A stretch of DNA of 36,188 nucleotides from Pedobacter borealis DSM 19626. Lineage in GTDB: Bacteria > Bacteroidota > Bacteroidia > Sphingobacteriales > Sphingobacteriaceae. The translations under genes were made by a program, and so were the position numbers. The notes below the pieces were generated by a model. That model did no database searches, was not told where the DNA came from, and saw only the letters and a program-made list of their open reading frames with translations. Of this stretch, positions 7,488-15,998 are shown piece after piece. Location: NCBI RefSeq assembly GCF_000708285.2, contig NZ_JAUG01000046.1, forward strand, positions 1 to 36,188, read 5' to 3'. Positions within the stretch are counted from its first letter, which is position 1. Each line of letters opens with the position of its first letter.

Positions 7488-7773
7488 ATTATCAACTAAC
7501 CTAAACTTTATAAATACTAACCAAATATTTATGCCACAAAAGTAAGTCTGCCTTGTTAAATTGGTGTTAATGAAATATTATTTATTGAATTTATTAATGC
7601 ATATGGAAGGATATTTTTAATCCAACTATTTTCTACGAAGAAACATTTTTTGCCTTACTGAATCTGCCTCCATGTTAACGTTACGTTAAGTATCCCCAAA
7701 ATTATTCACATAAAGAAATTGTTGCTTTTATGTTAATAATAAGTAAATTTAATGGAACCAAATATAGCGCGGT
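7488..7773. other. Intergenic region with GTTAA-rich repeats and promoter
   Basis: No gene is seen. It contains ATGTTAACGTTACGTTAAG at 7673-7691, a direct repeat of GTTAA, and the promoter at 7722-7751. Confidence 0.5.
7722..7751 (+). promoter_or_regulatory. Promoter, TTG-N19-TAAATTTA
   Basis: TTG (7722-7724), 19 bases, then TAAATTTA (7744-7751), seven of eight matches to the -7 consensus. Transcription would begin near 7755, so an ATG at 7752 could not be used and the TTG at 7774 becomes the likely start. Confidence 0.55.
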
Positions 7774-8979
7774 TTGAAACGAGGGATTTACATATATGTT
7801 TTAAGGACTATTTTGTTCGTTTGCCTGATGACAAATACCGTCATCTCGAAGGGACAGAATTATTCTTTTGATTTTTATGATGGAACTTTCAACTTTAGTG
7901 TAGATTCTTCAGTCGTTTTTCCAATACCAAAAACAGCAACTACATCAGCTGTTTCAAACTTTTACAGCCGCATCTCTTCTGGTCAATACGCACCTCTTAT
8001 TTCGTCTTTAGAAAAATACCAGAAAAAATATAATTTAAACGACTGGATTTATTATCAACTGATCCGAAAAACAGCTGAACAAATTAGTCCGAAAGCAGAT
8101 AATTATTTCGGTTATACTTTATACAAATGGTTTTTACTGAGTAAATGCGGCTACGATGCAAGGTTAGCAGTAGGCAATGATCAGGTTATCTTTTATGTAA
8201 GAAATGAAGAGGATATCAGCGATATTCCGTTCTTTATGATTGACAACAAAAAGTTTATGTGTCTGAATTACCATGATTATGGCAAACTTTTTAAACAGGC
8301 CGATGCTTACAAACCTGTTAAAATTGTAATTCCAGAGGCTACAAATCCTTTCTCTTACAAGGTAACCCGAATGCCCGATTTTAAACCAGAAAGTTATCAG
8401 GAAAAAGATATCGAATTTAGCTACCGTCAAAAAATCCATCATTTTAAGCTAAAAGTTAATGAAGATGTACAAACCATTTTCAAAAACTATCCGGTAGTCG
8501 ATTTTGAGAGTTATTTTAATATTCCTTTGAGCCGGGAAACCTACAGCTCTCTTATTCCCACATTGAAAGAAAACCTGAAACATATGGATCAAAAAAAAGG
8601 TGTCGATTACCTGATGAGATTTACCCGTTATGGTTTTTTATATGAAGATGACGGTGAAAATTTTGGCAAGGAAAAACGTTTCTCGCCTGAACAAACATTA
8701 TTAAGTACCTACAGCGATTGCGATGACCGGGCCGCACTATTTTTCTATTTGGTAAAGGAAATATATAACCTGCCGATGATCGCCTTACTATATCCTAAAC
8801 ATTTAACTATCGCTGTTCAGTTTGACAAACCAGTTGGCGAACCGATTACTTATAAAGGCAAAAAGTATTCGTACTGCGAGCCTACACCCCAGGCTCAGAA
8901 TCTAAAAATCGGACAACTTTCATCAAATTTCAAGAACAGTAAATACGAAGTGGTTTATGCATATGAGCCTAAGAAATAA
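7774..8979 (+). CDS. Secreted transglutaminase-like protein of unknown role
   Basis: A 401-residue exported protein. Residues 1-28 form a signal peptide (ILFVCLMTNTVISKGQ, probable cleavage near residue 27). The C-terminal part looks like a papain/transglutaminase-like domain: C316 in YSDCDDRAALFFYLV, H343 in PKHLTIAV, and an acidic residue at E369 in YCEPT would make a Cys-His-Glu/Asp set. The N-terminal 200 residues are beta-rich and not recognised. Such proteins are common in Bacteroidota with no assigned substrate. The start is a TTG: no in-frame ATG precedes the signal peptide, and the promoter position agrees. A first in-frame ATG at about residue 19 would remove most of the signal. Confidence 0.7.
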   Translation: MKRGIYIYVLRTILFVCLMTNTVISKGQNYSFDFYDGTFNFSVDSSVVFPIPKTATTSAVSNFYSRISSGQYAPLISSLEKYQKKYNLNDWIYYQLIRKTAEQISPKADNYFGYTLYKWFLLSKCGYDARLAVGNDQVIFYVRNEEDISDIPFFMIDNKKFMCLNYHDYGKLFKQADAYKPVKIVIPEATNPFSYKVTRMPDFKPESYQEKDIEFSYRQKIHHFKLKVNEDVQTIFKNYPVVDFESYFNIPLSRETYSSLIPTLKENLKHMDQKKGVDYLMRFTRYGFLYEDDGENFGKEKRFSPEQTLLSTYSDCDDRAALFFYLVKEIYNLPMIALLYPKHLTIAVQFDKPVGEPITYKGKKYSYCEPTPQAQNLKIGQLSSNFKNSKYEVVYAYEPKK

Positions 8980-9030
8980 GCCCTTCATATTAAATTAATG
9001 TTAAAAAATCGTTATTTTATCAATAACAGG

Positions 9031-9060
9031 TTGATTCATTAGCTATTTAAGGTAATTTAG
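9031..9060 (+). promoter_or_regulatory. Promoter, TTG-N19-TAATTTAG
   Basis: TTG (9031-9033), 19 bases, TAATTTAG (9053-9060), seven of eight consensus matches. The predicted start near 9064 leaves about a 30-nt leader before the ATG at 9095. Confidence 0.5.
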
Positions 9061-9094
9061 ATTTCTCATATTGAGTTAATCTAAAACCTTGTCT

Positions 9095-9370
9095 ATGTCT
9101 GCTATTATCTATACCGTTTTAAAGGATTTTTTTGTTGAGGTGAACGGTCACGCTATAAAGGCTAGAATTATGTCGCCGATTAACGATGGCAAAGTTTTCG
9201 TTTTCAAAATCAGTTCATTTTACAAAAGCAAAACTGATTCTGATGCTTATGAACCCGCATCAACATTTACTTCATATGCAAATGCGGAACGGCATTTACT
9301 TCAATACCTAGAAGGTTTCCAGAATACACTAGATCTGGGAGGCGAAATTGCACCAGGACATACTTTCTAA
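9095..9370 (+). CDS. Small protein of unknown function
   Basis: A 91-residue soluble protein that I do not recognise. It begins MSAIIYTVLKDFFVEV, has no signal peptide or long hydrophobic segment, and is balanced in charge; the pattern FKISSFYKSKTDSDAYEP in the middle suggests an alpha/beta fold. A TTG two codons upstream (9089) could also start translation; I chose the ATG. It has its own promoter and converges with the small membrane protein gene on the other strand, with the two stop regions overlapping by four bases. Confidence 0.6.
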   Translation: MSAIIYTVLKDFFVEVNGHAIKARIMSPINDGKVFVFKISSFYKSKTDSDAYEPASTFTSYANAERHLLQYLEGFQNTLDLGGEIAPGHTF

Positions 9371-9519
9371 ATGTTTTCTTTATCATCTTTCTCAGGCGGA
9401 AGTTCTGACTGGATCACCTCTTCTTCAAATTGCTTTTTGTCTTTTTGGTTTCTTTTGATCAGGTAAGCAATTAAAATAATGACCAGAACCGCAACACCGA
9501 TTAATATTGGATAATTCAT
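9367..9519 (-). CDS. Single-span small membrane protein
   Basis: A 50-residue protein: MNYPILIGVAVLVIILIAYL gives one N-terminal membrane helix (residues 3-21), then the positive KRNQKDKK at the cytoplasmic face, and an acidic, disordered tail (EEEVIQSELPPEKDDKEN). The positive charges after the helix predict N-terminus out, C-terminus in. Small proteins of this plan are frequent in Bacteroidota; their role is unknown. Its length is below many gene-calling cut-offs. The last four bases overlap the end of the convergent gene. Confidence 0.7.
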   Translation of the reverse strand: MNYPILIGVAVLVIILIAYLIKRNQKDKKQFEEEVIQSELPPEKDDKENI

Positions 9520-9639
9520 ATTCGTTCAATTAAATTCTAACCTATGTGATTTAACCTAAGTTATGAGAAATATTTTATATGTTAAGCAGCTAGTTATGTG
9601 TTAACATAATCATAATATTAATTTAACTTTCCGATTCTC

Positions 9640-9647
9640 TATCTTTG
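9640..9647 (+). promoter_or_regulatory. Probable -7 box before the lysine-rich protein gene
   Basis: TATCTTTG matches TAnnTTTG fully, 21 bases before the ATG. The upstream 60 bases are full of GTTAA/TTAAC words, including the near-palindrome TTATGTGTTAACATAA, which may bind a regulator. Confidence 0.5.
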
Positions 9648-9667
9648 GGAAAACCCATAAGTTTTAG

Positions 9668-9988
9668 ATGAAAAAGAACAAATCCAAGTCGAAAAGTCAT
9701 TCGACAAGCAAAAAACTACGCAAAGAATTAGAATCGAAATTAGCCCTTGCCTTTAACGAACTTGTTATCCAGTATGGCAAAGCAAAAAAAGCCGATAAAG
9801 TAATCGAAAAATTTGCAAAGCAATTAACTAAAAAAGTTACTTTCAATATTCAAGATGATTCTATAACGCCATATATCAAAGAAGAAAAAGATGTAAGTCC
9901 TGTTTCAAAAGAAAAACCAGTTAAAGCTACCATAGCAAAAAGCACTGGGAAGGAAATTATAGTAAAGGAAGAGATTGAAGAAAAATAA
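9668..9988 (+). CDS. Lysine-rich small protein of unknown function
   Basis: A 106-residue protein I do not recognise. It starts with an extremely basic, serine/lysine-rich segment (MKKNKSKSKSHSTSKKLRK), followed by a predicted helix (residues 20-55, ELESKLALAFNELVIQYGKA, KADKVIEKFAKQLTKKV) and a charged, low-complexity tail of K/E/V/P. The helical stretch has the alternation seen in small histone-like or nucleoid-associated proteins, but this is only an impression. It has its own promoter and is convergent with the secreted-protein gene at 10088, with the terminator at 10024-10057 between them. Confidence 0.6.
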   Translation: MKKNKSKSKSHSTSKKLRKELESKLALAFNELVIQYGKAKKADKVIEKFAKQLTKKVTFNIQDDSITPYIKEEKDVSPVSKEKPVKATIAKSTGKEIIVKEEIEEK

Positions 9989-10023
9989 TTTATTGTAAGT
10001 CAAAAAAATCATCAACAATATTT

Positions 10024-10057
10024 AAAAAACCCTCAATAAGTATGAACTTATCGAGGG
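10024..10057 (-). terminator. Terminator of the secreted repeat-protein gene
   Basis: CCCTC-A-ATAAG pairs with CTTAT-C-GAGGG (one mismatch) around TATGAA. On the minus strand it ends in T6, so it serves the gene at 10088-11017; on the plus strand the T run is weak. Confidence 0.8.
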
Positions 10058-10087
10058 GCTTAAAATAGTTGTTATCTATTATGCTGA

Positions 10088-11017
10088 TTACTGTACGGGA
10101 AACGCATAAAAAGCTATATTTTTTTGAATCCAAGAATCCCCAGGAGGATTTTGAGTAAATAAGAATAAATTCACCGATTCATGGCTGTAACAATAAATCG
10201 GAACAGTTCCTGCCACTTGGGTATTATAGGCGTAAAAAGCAACTTTTGATGAGGTTGTTGACCAATTACTACCAGATCCAGTTAACACTTGGGTTGGTGT
10301 TTGTGCTGAAGTTGAGTAATAAGTTAGATTTTCAGGAAAACCAGGACTACCACTTGAATCATATGATTTTCCTGTAAATTCATATACAGGCACTGTACCT
10401 GGCGCTTGAGTTTTATATCCGTAGTAGTAAATACCCCTGTTGCTCCAACCAAAAGGAGTTGACATCGCATCATCTAATGAAAGATAATATTCACCATTTG
10501 AGTTGCCAGCAATTAAATACACAGGAGCTTTAGGTATAACTGCTGGAGGTACTATATAAATTCCATAGCGAGTCGAAGAATAACTTACCCTATTAATGTT
10601 TTGATTATCTAAAAACTCGAGCCTGACCAGTATTTTACCATATTGTTTATTCGCTGGCAATGATGCATCTAAATCAGCTAAAATTGCCTGACTTGAATTA
10701 TAGTCGGAAGATGTTATGTTTTTTGTAAGTAAAAGTAAGCTTGTTGGATCATCTGGAATATTTGAATCACTACTTTGATTTTCTGTGTAATATAGTTTGA
10801 TTACACAATTACCGGAAACAAATCCTCCATTAGAATTAATACCTCTCATTACTTGGACAAGAAATTTAAAAGGAGTCGGTACATTTATATTTGGTACTTT
10901 AAGAGATGTCCCTTCCAAATAGTTCTGTCCAATTTGAAATGACTGTAATGTTACCTGAGCATACGAACCTGTAGCTATTACCATAATAGCTAACAAAATG
11001 AATATCTGTTTTTTCAT
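10088..11017 (-). CDS. Secreted protein with DUF5648-like repeats
   Basis: A 309-residue exported protein. MKKQIFILLAIMVIATGSYAQ is a signal peptide; an upstream in-frame start would add 19 residues inside the preceding gene and is less likely. The N-terminal half (about residues 20-155) looks like an Ig-like beta domain. The C-terminal half repeats a motif of the type (A)GTVPVYEF ... YYSTSAQTPTQV ... AFYAYNTQVAGTVPIYCY ... FYAF, close to DUF5648, a short beta repeat of unknown ligand seen in secreted and surface proteins. It starts 1 nt after the stop of the lipoprotein gene upstream, so the two are certainly co-transcribed and probably act together on the cell surface. Confidence 0.65.
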   Translation of the reverse strand: MKKQIFILLAIMVIATGSYAQVTLQSFQIGQNYLEGTSLKVPNINVPTPFKFLVQVMRGINSNGGFVSGNCVIKLYYTENQSSDSNIPDDPTSLLLLTKNITSSDYNSSQAILADLDASLPANKQYGKILVRLEFLDNQNINRVSYSSTRYGIYIVPPAVIPKAPVYLIAGNSNGEYYLSLDDAMSTPFGWSNRGIYYYGYKTQAPGTVPVYEFTGKSYDSSGSPGFPENLTYYSTSAQTPTQVLTGSGSNWSTTSSKVAFYAYNTQVAGTVPIYCYSHESVNLFLFTQNPPGDSWIQKNIAFYAFPVQ

Positions 11018-11018
11018 A

Positions 11019-11327
11019 TTATTTCTCGTATGTGGCTTTATATTCATTTGCAGCATTGTACTCAGATTGAACAACTGCTAAACTTTTATGATACCAACCA
11101 TATACAACAAATTCTTTGTTCTTCTCATTGTATGCAATTTGATCTTTTGGCGCAGTGGTAGTTATAGAAATAAACTGTAGTAGTTTTGAAAACTCAATTT
11201 CTGATACTTCCGTTGTCTTAGTAACAGGTTCGATTTTGATTTCATCTTTTTTACAACCCGTTAGGGAGGAGATTGATAAAACTGCAACTATTGCAATTTT
11301 AAGAACATAGGTATTTAGATTTTTCAT
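11019..11327 (-). CDS. Small lipoprotein
   Basis: A 102-residue lipoprotein. The signal ends in the lipobox LTGC (about residue 25), followed by KKDE, a usual Bacteroidota pattern, then a linker and a short domain (EFSKLLQFISITTTAPKDQ, VVYGWYHKSL). The C-terminus is polar and ends in YEK. I chose the ATG at 11327, which opens MKNLNTYVLK; a longer frame would start in a hydrophobic run upstream. It is the first gene of a two-gene unit with the secreted DUF5648-like protein. Function unknown; a surface-binding partner is plausible. Confidence 0.7.
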   Translation of the reverse strand: MKNLNTYVLKIAIVAVLSISSLTGCKKDEIKIEPVTKTTEVSEIEFSKLLQFISITTTAPKDQIAYNEKNKEFVVYGWYHKSLAVVQSEYNAANEYKATYEK

Positions 11328-11464
11328 AACTAAAAATACACACAATAGGTTAAACAAAAATTAACTATGCATTAAGTTTAAGAATAAATAAGCAATGAAC
11401 ATCCAATAAAAACATATTACATAAAAACAAAATAGCAATTAATTATACCCGAAATAATATTAAC

Positions 11465-11502
11465 AAAAAAGGGGTGCTTACCTCATCGGCAAACACCCTT
11501 TT
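11465..11502 (-). terminator. Terminator after the beta-helix lipoprotein gene
   Basis: On the minus strand AAAAGGGTGTTTGCC pairs with GGTAAGCACCCC plus T6 around GATGA (two G-U). It sits about 140 nt beyond the stop. Confidence 0.75.
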
Positions 11503-11583
11503 CATTATTCTAACGAAAGAATAAGCAATCTCATAAGTTCGCTAATAAATCTACTCCATCAACAATCCATTTACCTCTAACGC

Positions 11584-11613
11584 AACATGCCAGATATTAT
11601 GATCTGGCATGTT
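11584..11613 (-). terminator. Perfect 12-bp palindrome just after the lipoprotein stop
   Basis: AACATGCCAGAT pairs perfectly with ATCTGGCATGTT around a six-base loop, 31 nt beyond the stop. It has no U tract, so it may protect or process the mRNA 3' end rather than terminate alone. Confidence 0.6.
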
Positions 11614-11643
11614 AAACATTAGTTTACTTATTTTAAGAATATT

Positions 11644-13002
11644 CTATTTACCCCAAACTGTCCAACCTGTTGTCCAATCCGTAGTACCTAGAGCACCTTT
11701 AAAAGCGACTGTAGTATCAAAACCGTTTGCAGTTGTAAAGTTACCTGCAAAAGATGCACCAGCTAGTAGCGTAGAACCTGTTAGTGGCATTAATTTAGGA
11801 ACTGCTACATTAAATCCATCTGTTAATTTAGCATCTGCTGCAGTAGTAAGAACAGTTACACCAGTTGCCAATGTTTGCATTTGAGCAATTGTTAAACCAC
11901 TTGCTGTTACATCTGAACCTAAGCTAAAAGCACCATTAGCTGCAACAGATTGAATAACATTATTTTTAAATACACTCGTTCCATTAATAAAGGCTGTAGC
12001 ACTTTCTGCAGACTCGATAGAAAATGATGCTAATTGAGAACCTAAAAACACTGAATTTACAATCTCAAACTGAGCACCTCTTCTAAAACGAGCACCATAA
12101 CCATAATTATTTAAAACTGTTGAGCTAACATTATTTGGGCCAATGGCTGTTAAGTTAGAAATACGAGCATGTGTATTTGGTATGGCTGTGTAAGGTTTTC
12201 CACTTCCGTTATTATCCCATTCTAAATTGTTTGATACATCACCGCCGGTTTTAGTATCTGTAAATGCAGGATCTTTAAAGGAAATTAGGTATTGTAAATT
12301 ACCATGGTAACCATCATCAAAGTCAAAATCATCATCAGCGCAGTTGTAAGCAACTAAATATTTCGCATTAAATGAACCTCCAAAAAATTCGAAAGCATCG
12401 TCTAAACCTCTAGTAACTTGTATATGATCAACTGTTGTGCCATTACCTACACCATACATACTTAAACCATTAACCTCATCATTAGGGTTTACAGATTTAC
12501 CTGCGTATTCAATTCTGATATATTGTAAAGCACCTGAGTTATCGGCATCGTTGGTACCACCAAATTGGTTATAATTAGTATCACTAACACCTTCCATCTG
12601 AGCATGGTTACCATTACCCGTTGCACTACCTGCCACTACAACTCCTCCTAAATCACCAGGAGCAGGATTTGATTCTCCAGATGTAAACACAATTGGACTT
12701 GCAGCAGTACCTTTAGCCATAATTTTCGAACCTCTGGTTATTACTAAAACACCTGCTTTGTCTCTTTTAGAAATAATTTTTGTTCCGGGCTCGATGGTTA
12801 AAGTTACATTATTGGTAACATAAACATAACCACTTAAAGTCCAAACTTTATCCTTAGTTAGCGTAGTATTTGTATTAATCACACCACTAACTGTACCTTC
12901 TCCAACAGGCGCTACCGGATCCGTTCCTGAATCCTTTTTACATCCACCAATCAGCATCCCACTCAATAGTGCTGTTGCTAATAAAATATTAATTCTTTTC
13001 AT
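11644..13002 (-). CDS. Beta-helix surface lipoprotein paired with a TonB receptor
   Basis: A 452-residue lipoprotein with lipobox IGGC at about residue 21 followed by KKDSG. The mature protein is rich in Gly, Asn, Thr and Val with repeating short beta strands (LTIEPGTKIISKR, FEFFGGSFNAKYLVAYNCADDDFDFDDGY split here), typical of a right-handed parallel beta-helix. The C-terminal block GTTDWTTGWTVWGK closes the domain; similar ends are seen in homologues beside TonB receptors. It starts 77 nt after the receptor gene on the same strand, so the two probably form a receptor/surface-lipoprotein unit. The ligand is unknown. Automated labels such as multidrug transporter for relatives do not fit this soluble fold. 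Confidence 0.7.
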   Translation of the reverse strand: MKRINILLATALLSGMLIGGCKKDSGTDPVAPVGEGTVSGVINTNTTLTKDKVWTLSGYVYVTNNVTLTIEPGTKIISKRDKAGVLVITRGSKIMAKGTAASPIVFTSGESNPAPGDLGGVVVAGSATGNGNHAQMEGVSDTNYNQFGGTNDADNSGALQYIRIEYAGKSVNPNDEVNGLSMYGVGNGTTVDHIQVTRGLDDAFEFFGGSFNAKYLVAYNCADDDFDFDDGYHGNLQYLISFKDPAFTDTKTGGDVSNNLEWDNNGSGKPYTAIPNTHARISNLTAIGPNNVSSTVLNNYGYGARFRRGAQFEIVNSVFLGSQLASFSIESAESATAFINGTSVFKNNVIQSVAANGAFSLGSDVTASGLTIAQMQTLATGVTVLTTAADAKLTDGFNVAVPKLMPLTGSTLLAGASFAGNFTTANGFDTTVAFKGALGTTDWTTGWTVWGK

Positions 13003-13079
13003 TTTCCTTTTTTTTTAAATTTCTATTTATGATATAAACTAACTATGTTTTTAAAATTACATTTGTGTTAAAAGTGTCA

Positions 13080-15887
13080 TTAAAATTTGTAATTAAAGCT
13101 CAAAGAGATATTTCTGCCAGGCAAGGTAGATTGTACAATTTTATCTGAAGCCTCATTATAAACTGGCTTTGTATCGTAATTATAATACAAAGCCTGTCTT
13201 TGAGCTAGTATATCTGCAACATTTAATTTAATTTCTGCTCTATTTTTAATCAGTTTTTTACTTAATTGTAAATCAATTTGATCTCTTGGCTTCTCATAAG
13301 TATCCAAACCACCTTGTACTCCAACAAAAACTAAACGTTGCCCAATTCTATTGTATAAAATATTTACAATGAAGTCGCCATCATTTACTTCATATTGCAA
13401 GCCGCCATTAATTAAATAAGGAGATTGCCCCTGAAGTGGCCTGTTCGAATTTCCCTGTGCAATATTTACCTTCGATTTGATAAATGCGGCATTGGCATAA
13501 AAAGTGAAATTTTTCCAGAAAGAATCGCTTTCAATAAAATCTAAACGTTTCCTAAATTCAATTTCTGCGCCAAAATCATAAGCAGATTTTGCGTTGGCAT
13601 AATTCAAATCCTTATTACCACCATTAGTTTGCTCAATAGCATTTGAAAATTTCTTATAAAAAGCAGATACGGAAAAAATCTGCCCTGCTCCGGGAAAAAG
13701 CTCGTATCTGGCATCAACATTGGTAATTAGGGTCCTTTCAAGATTTGGATTTCCCCTGACAGTAAAATCAGTAACAAAATCATAATAAAGAAAGCTGGCT
13801 AATTCTCTAAATTCAGGACGGGCAACAGTACGAGAAGCAGAAAGCCTTAAATTAGACTTCTCTGTTAAAGCGTAAGTTAAATTCGCTGAAGGCAATATAT
13901 CTGTATTAACATAAGTTTGTTTTTTCTTATCAGAATTTCCAGTTGGAGTTAATTCTTGCTTATAATTCTCTACCCTTGCACCAATAATTAAACGCCAGTT
14001 ATTTGCAAATTTGTTCTCAGTTTGCAAATAACCTGCATTTAAAAAGCCAACGCCATTATAGCTGAAACTATTATCAGGTATTGTACTTAAAATGATTTCA
14101 TTGTTTTTTAAGTTAGATGGCGCAAAAATGTTTTCCGTTGTTGTACCATTGTCTATAAAAATGGATTTACTCAAGCCATTACTTGTTGTATAACCCAAAG
14201 CATCTATATTAAAAGTACGATCACGATAAGAAGTTAAGTAACCTGCTTTAACTTTATTAGTTTCTCCAAACAGTTTATAAGGTTTAGATATATTAAATTT
14301 ACCACCATAAATATTTTCATTCAAAGTAGAATAAACCCTTCCTGCATTTTGGATAGCTGGATTGTTTATACTAGTAATAGTAACATAATACCGCTTATCA
14401 GCTACATTAGGTCTTTGTATTTGCTCAATGATGCGTTGATCTGGTTGATTTTTATAAGTTAATCCAAATGATAAATTATAATCAATTGAGATTTTACTTC
14501 TTTCTAATAAATGCTGCCCATCTAATACAGTATTGAACAAACCATTTTGAGTTACATCAGTTTGCGAGCTTTTCAAATTAGTTATATCTCCAGATTCATT
14601 AAATTGCCCCCTTCTATCAGTATAATTATTTGAGAAGGAATTACTAAAAAAGTTTTTTAAAGAAAACTTATTAGCCTTATAGGCATAAGATAAGTTTAAC
14701 AGCGCACCTGATGAGTTACCGGATTGATAAATATTATCATTAAATTGATATAGCGATTCGCCATTGGTATTATAGTCATTTCTTTGTCTGGTTAATATTT
14801 CTAAACTATTTCTATAATTAACAGAAAACATATAGCCAAATTTTGAATCTTCATTAATTACTTTAGTATTACCCAAGGTAAACTGGGCATTATAAGTAGG
14901 GGCAGCCTTAAAGTTATGAAATACACCAAATGTATTGGCAAATGACTGACTGATTGCTGATCTTTGTTCATCCGAAACCACGCTGCTATTGGTATAGTTA
15001 TTTTTAACTTTTACATAAGAACTAGGTAGGGCCCTAGAACCATCATCAAAGCCTAAAAAATCAGTTCCTCCTCTTGATCCTTGCAAAAAATCTTTAAAAG
15101 TTGTTTTAGTATTAAATCCAGAACCAACTTGCAGATTCATTACTTTTTGCTCTGGAAAATCTTTAGTTGAAATTTGAACAGCTCCACCCGCAAAATCACC
15201 TGGTAAATCGGGTGTTGCTGTTTTACTAATAATGATATTATCTATTAAATTAGATGGAACTACATCAAATGAGAAAGCCTTTTTATCAGCCTCAGAACTT
15301 GGCAAAACTGCATTATTCATCAAAGTTGTATTATAACGATCCCCTAAGCCACGTATAACCACAAATTTATTATCCTGAATACTAGTACCACTTACGCGTT
15401 TTAAAACCTCACCGGTATTCTTATCAGGACTACGGGTTATAGTTTGCGCAGAAATACCATCAGAAATTCGAATACTATTCTTTTGTTGAGCATAAAGTGA
15501 ATTAACAGATTCTTGTTTAAAACTTGCTTTTACTACGACTTCCTGTAAATTTTGTCCACCTGCTTCATTAAGGATAACATTTAAACTTGTAACAGCCGGT
15601 GCTTTTACGTCCACATCGGAAACTTCTTTGGTTTGATAACCTAAATATGAAAACTCAAGTGTGTACTTTCCGTTGGCCATTGCCTGAAGCGTGTAATGAC
15701 CATCAACATCAGTAGATACACCCTTAGTTGTACCTTTAATTTTAACCGTTACTCCAATTAAGGTTTCGCCTGTTTTCTTATCACTTACGGTCCCCGAAAT
15801 TTTACCAGTTTGAGCGTAAGCCGCTATACTTAGCAATAGAACAAACACCGTTAATGCTGTTCTTTTAAAAAATGTGATTGATTTCAA
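13080..15887 (-). CDS. TonB-dependent receptor with carboxypeptidase-like N-terminal domain
   Basis: A 935-residue outer-membrane receptor. A signal peptide (residues 1-25, ending AYAQ) is followed by a carboxypeptidase-regulatory-like beta-sandwich (about 27-110, GKISGTVSDKKTGETLIGV), the plug (about 130-250, with VIRGLGDRYNTTLMNN and PDLPGDFAGGAVQIST), and a barrel of about 680 residues ending in NISLSFNYKF with C-terminal Phe. It imports a substrate driven by TonB-ExbBD. No SusD partner follows; the downstream gene is a beta-helix lipoprotein, so this is not a classic glycan-uptake SusCD pair. Its promoter has a consensus -7 box and 11-bp direct repeats in place of a -33 box, which suggests activation by a regulator. 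Confidence 0.92.
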   Translation of the reverse strand: MKSITFFKRTALTVFVLLLSIAAYAQTGKISGTVSDKKTGETLIGVTVKIKGTTKGVSTDVDGHYTLQAMANGKYTLEFSYLGYQTKEVSDVDVKAPAVTSLNVILNEAGGQNLQEVVVKASFKQESVNSLYAQQKNSIRISDGISAQTITRSPDKNTGEVLKRVSGTSIQDNKFVVIRGLGDRYNTTLMNNAVLPSSEADKKAFSFDVVPSNLIDNIIISKTATPDLPGDFAGGAVQISTKDFPEQKVMNLQVGSGFNTKTTFKDFLQGSRGGTDFLGFDDGSRALPSSYVKVKNNYTNSSVVSDEQRSAISQSFANTFGVFHNFKAAPTYNAQFTLGNTKVINEDSKFGYMFSVNYRNSLEILTRQRNDYNTNGESLYQFNDNIYQSGNSSGALLNLSYAYKANKFSLKNFFSNSFSNNYTDRRGQFNESGDITNLKSSQTDVTQNGLFNTVLDGQHLLERSKISIDYNLSFGLTYKNQPDQRIIEQIQRPNVADKRYYVTITSINNPAIQNAGRVYSTLNENIYGGKFNISKPYKLFGETNKVKAGYLTSYRDRTFNIDALGYTTSNGLSKSIFIDNGTTTENIFAPSNLKNNEIILSTIPDNSFSYNGVGFLNAGYLQTENKFANNWRLIIGARVENYKQELTPTGNSDKKKQTYVNTDILPSANLTYALTEKSNLRLSASRTVARPEFRELASFLYYDFVTDFTVRGNPNLERTLITNVDARYELFPGAGQIFSVSAFYKKFSNAIEQTNGGNKDLNYANAKSAYDFGAEIEFRKRLDFIESDSFWKNFTFYANAAFIKSKVNIAQGNSNRPLQGQSPYLINGGLQYEVNDGDFIVNILYNRIGQRLVFVGVQGGLDTYEKPRDQIDLQLSKKLIKNRAEIKLNVADILAQRQALYYNYDTKPVYNEASDKIVQSTLPGRNISLSFNYKF

Positions 15888-15909
15888 TTTGCCTCTATTT
15901 AATTTTAGG

Positions 15910-15953
15910 CAAAGCTATTACCACAATGTTAGCTGTATGTTAGATGTTAATTA
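15910..15953 (-). promoter_or_regulatory. Promoter with 11-bp direct repeats (possible response-regulator site)
   Basis: The -7 box is TAGCTTTG (15910-15917 minus), a full consensus match about 20 nt before the ATG. Upstream there is no TTTG at -33; instead CTAACA(T) units repeat with an 11-base period (starting at 15931 and 15942, and a weaker one near 15953). Spacing close to the -7 box recalls E. coli PhoB-type activation, but the regulator is not known. Confidence 0.5.
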
Positions 15954-15998
15954 ATATTTGTTTAACTAAAGGTTAAATTAATGTTATCAGAACCAGGT

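Larger units (their letters stand above)
11328..11643. other. Intergenic region with terminator and palindrome
   Basis: No gene is seen in these 316 bases. They hold the terminator at 11465-11502, a strong palindrome at 11584-11613 and the promoter region of the small lipoprotein gene. Confidence 0.6.
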
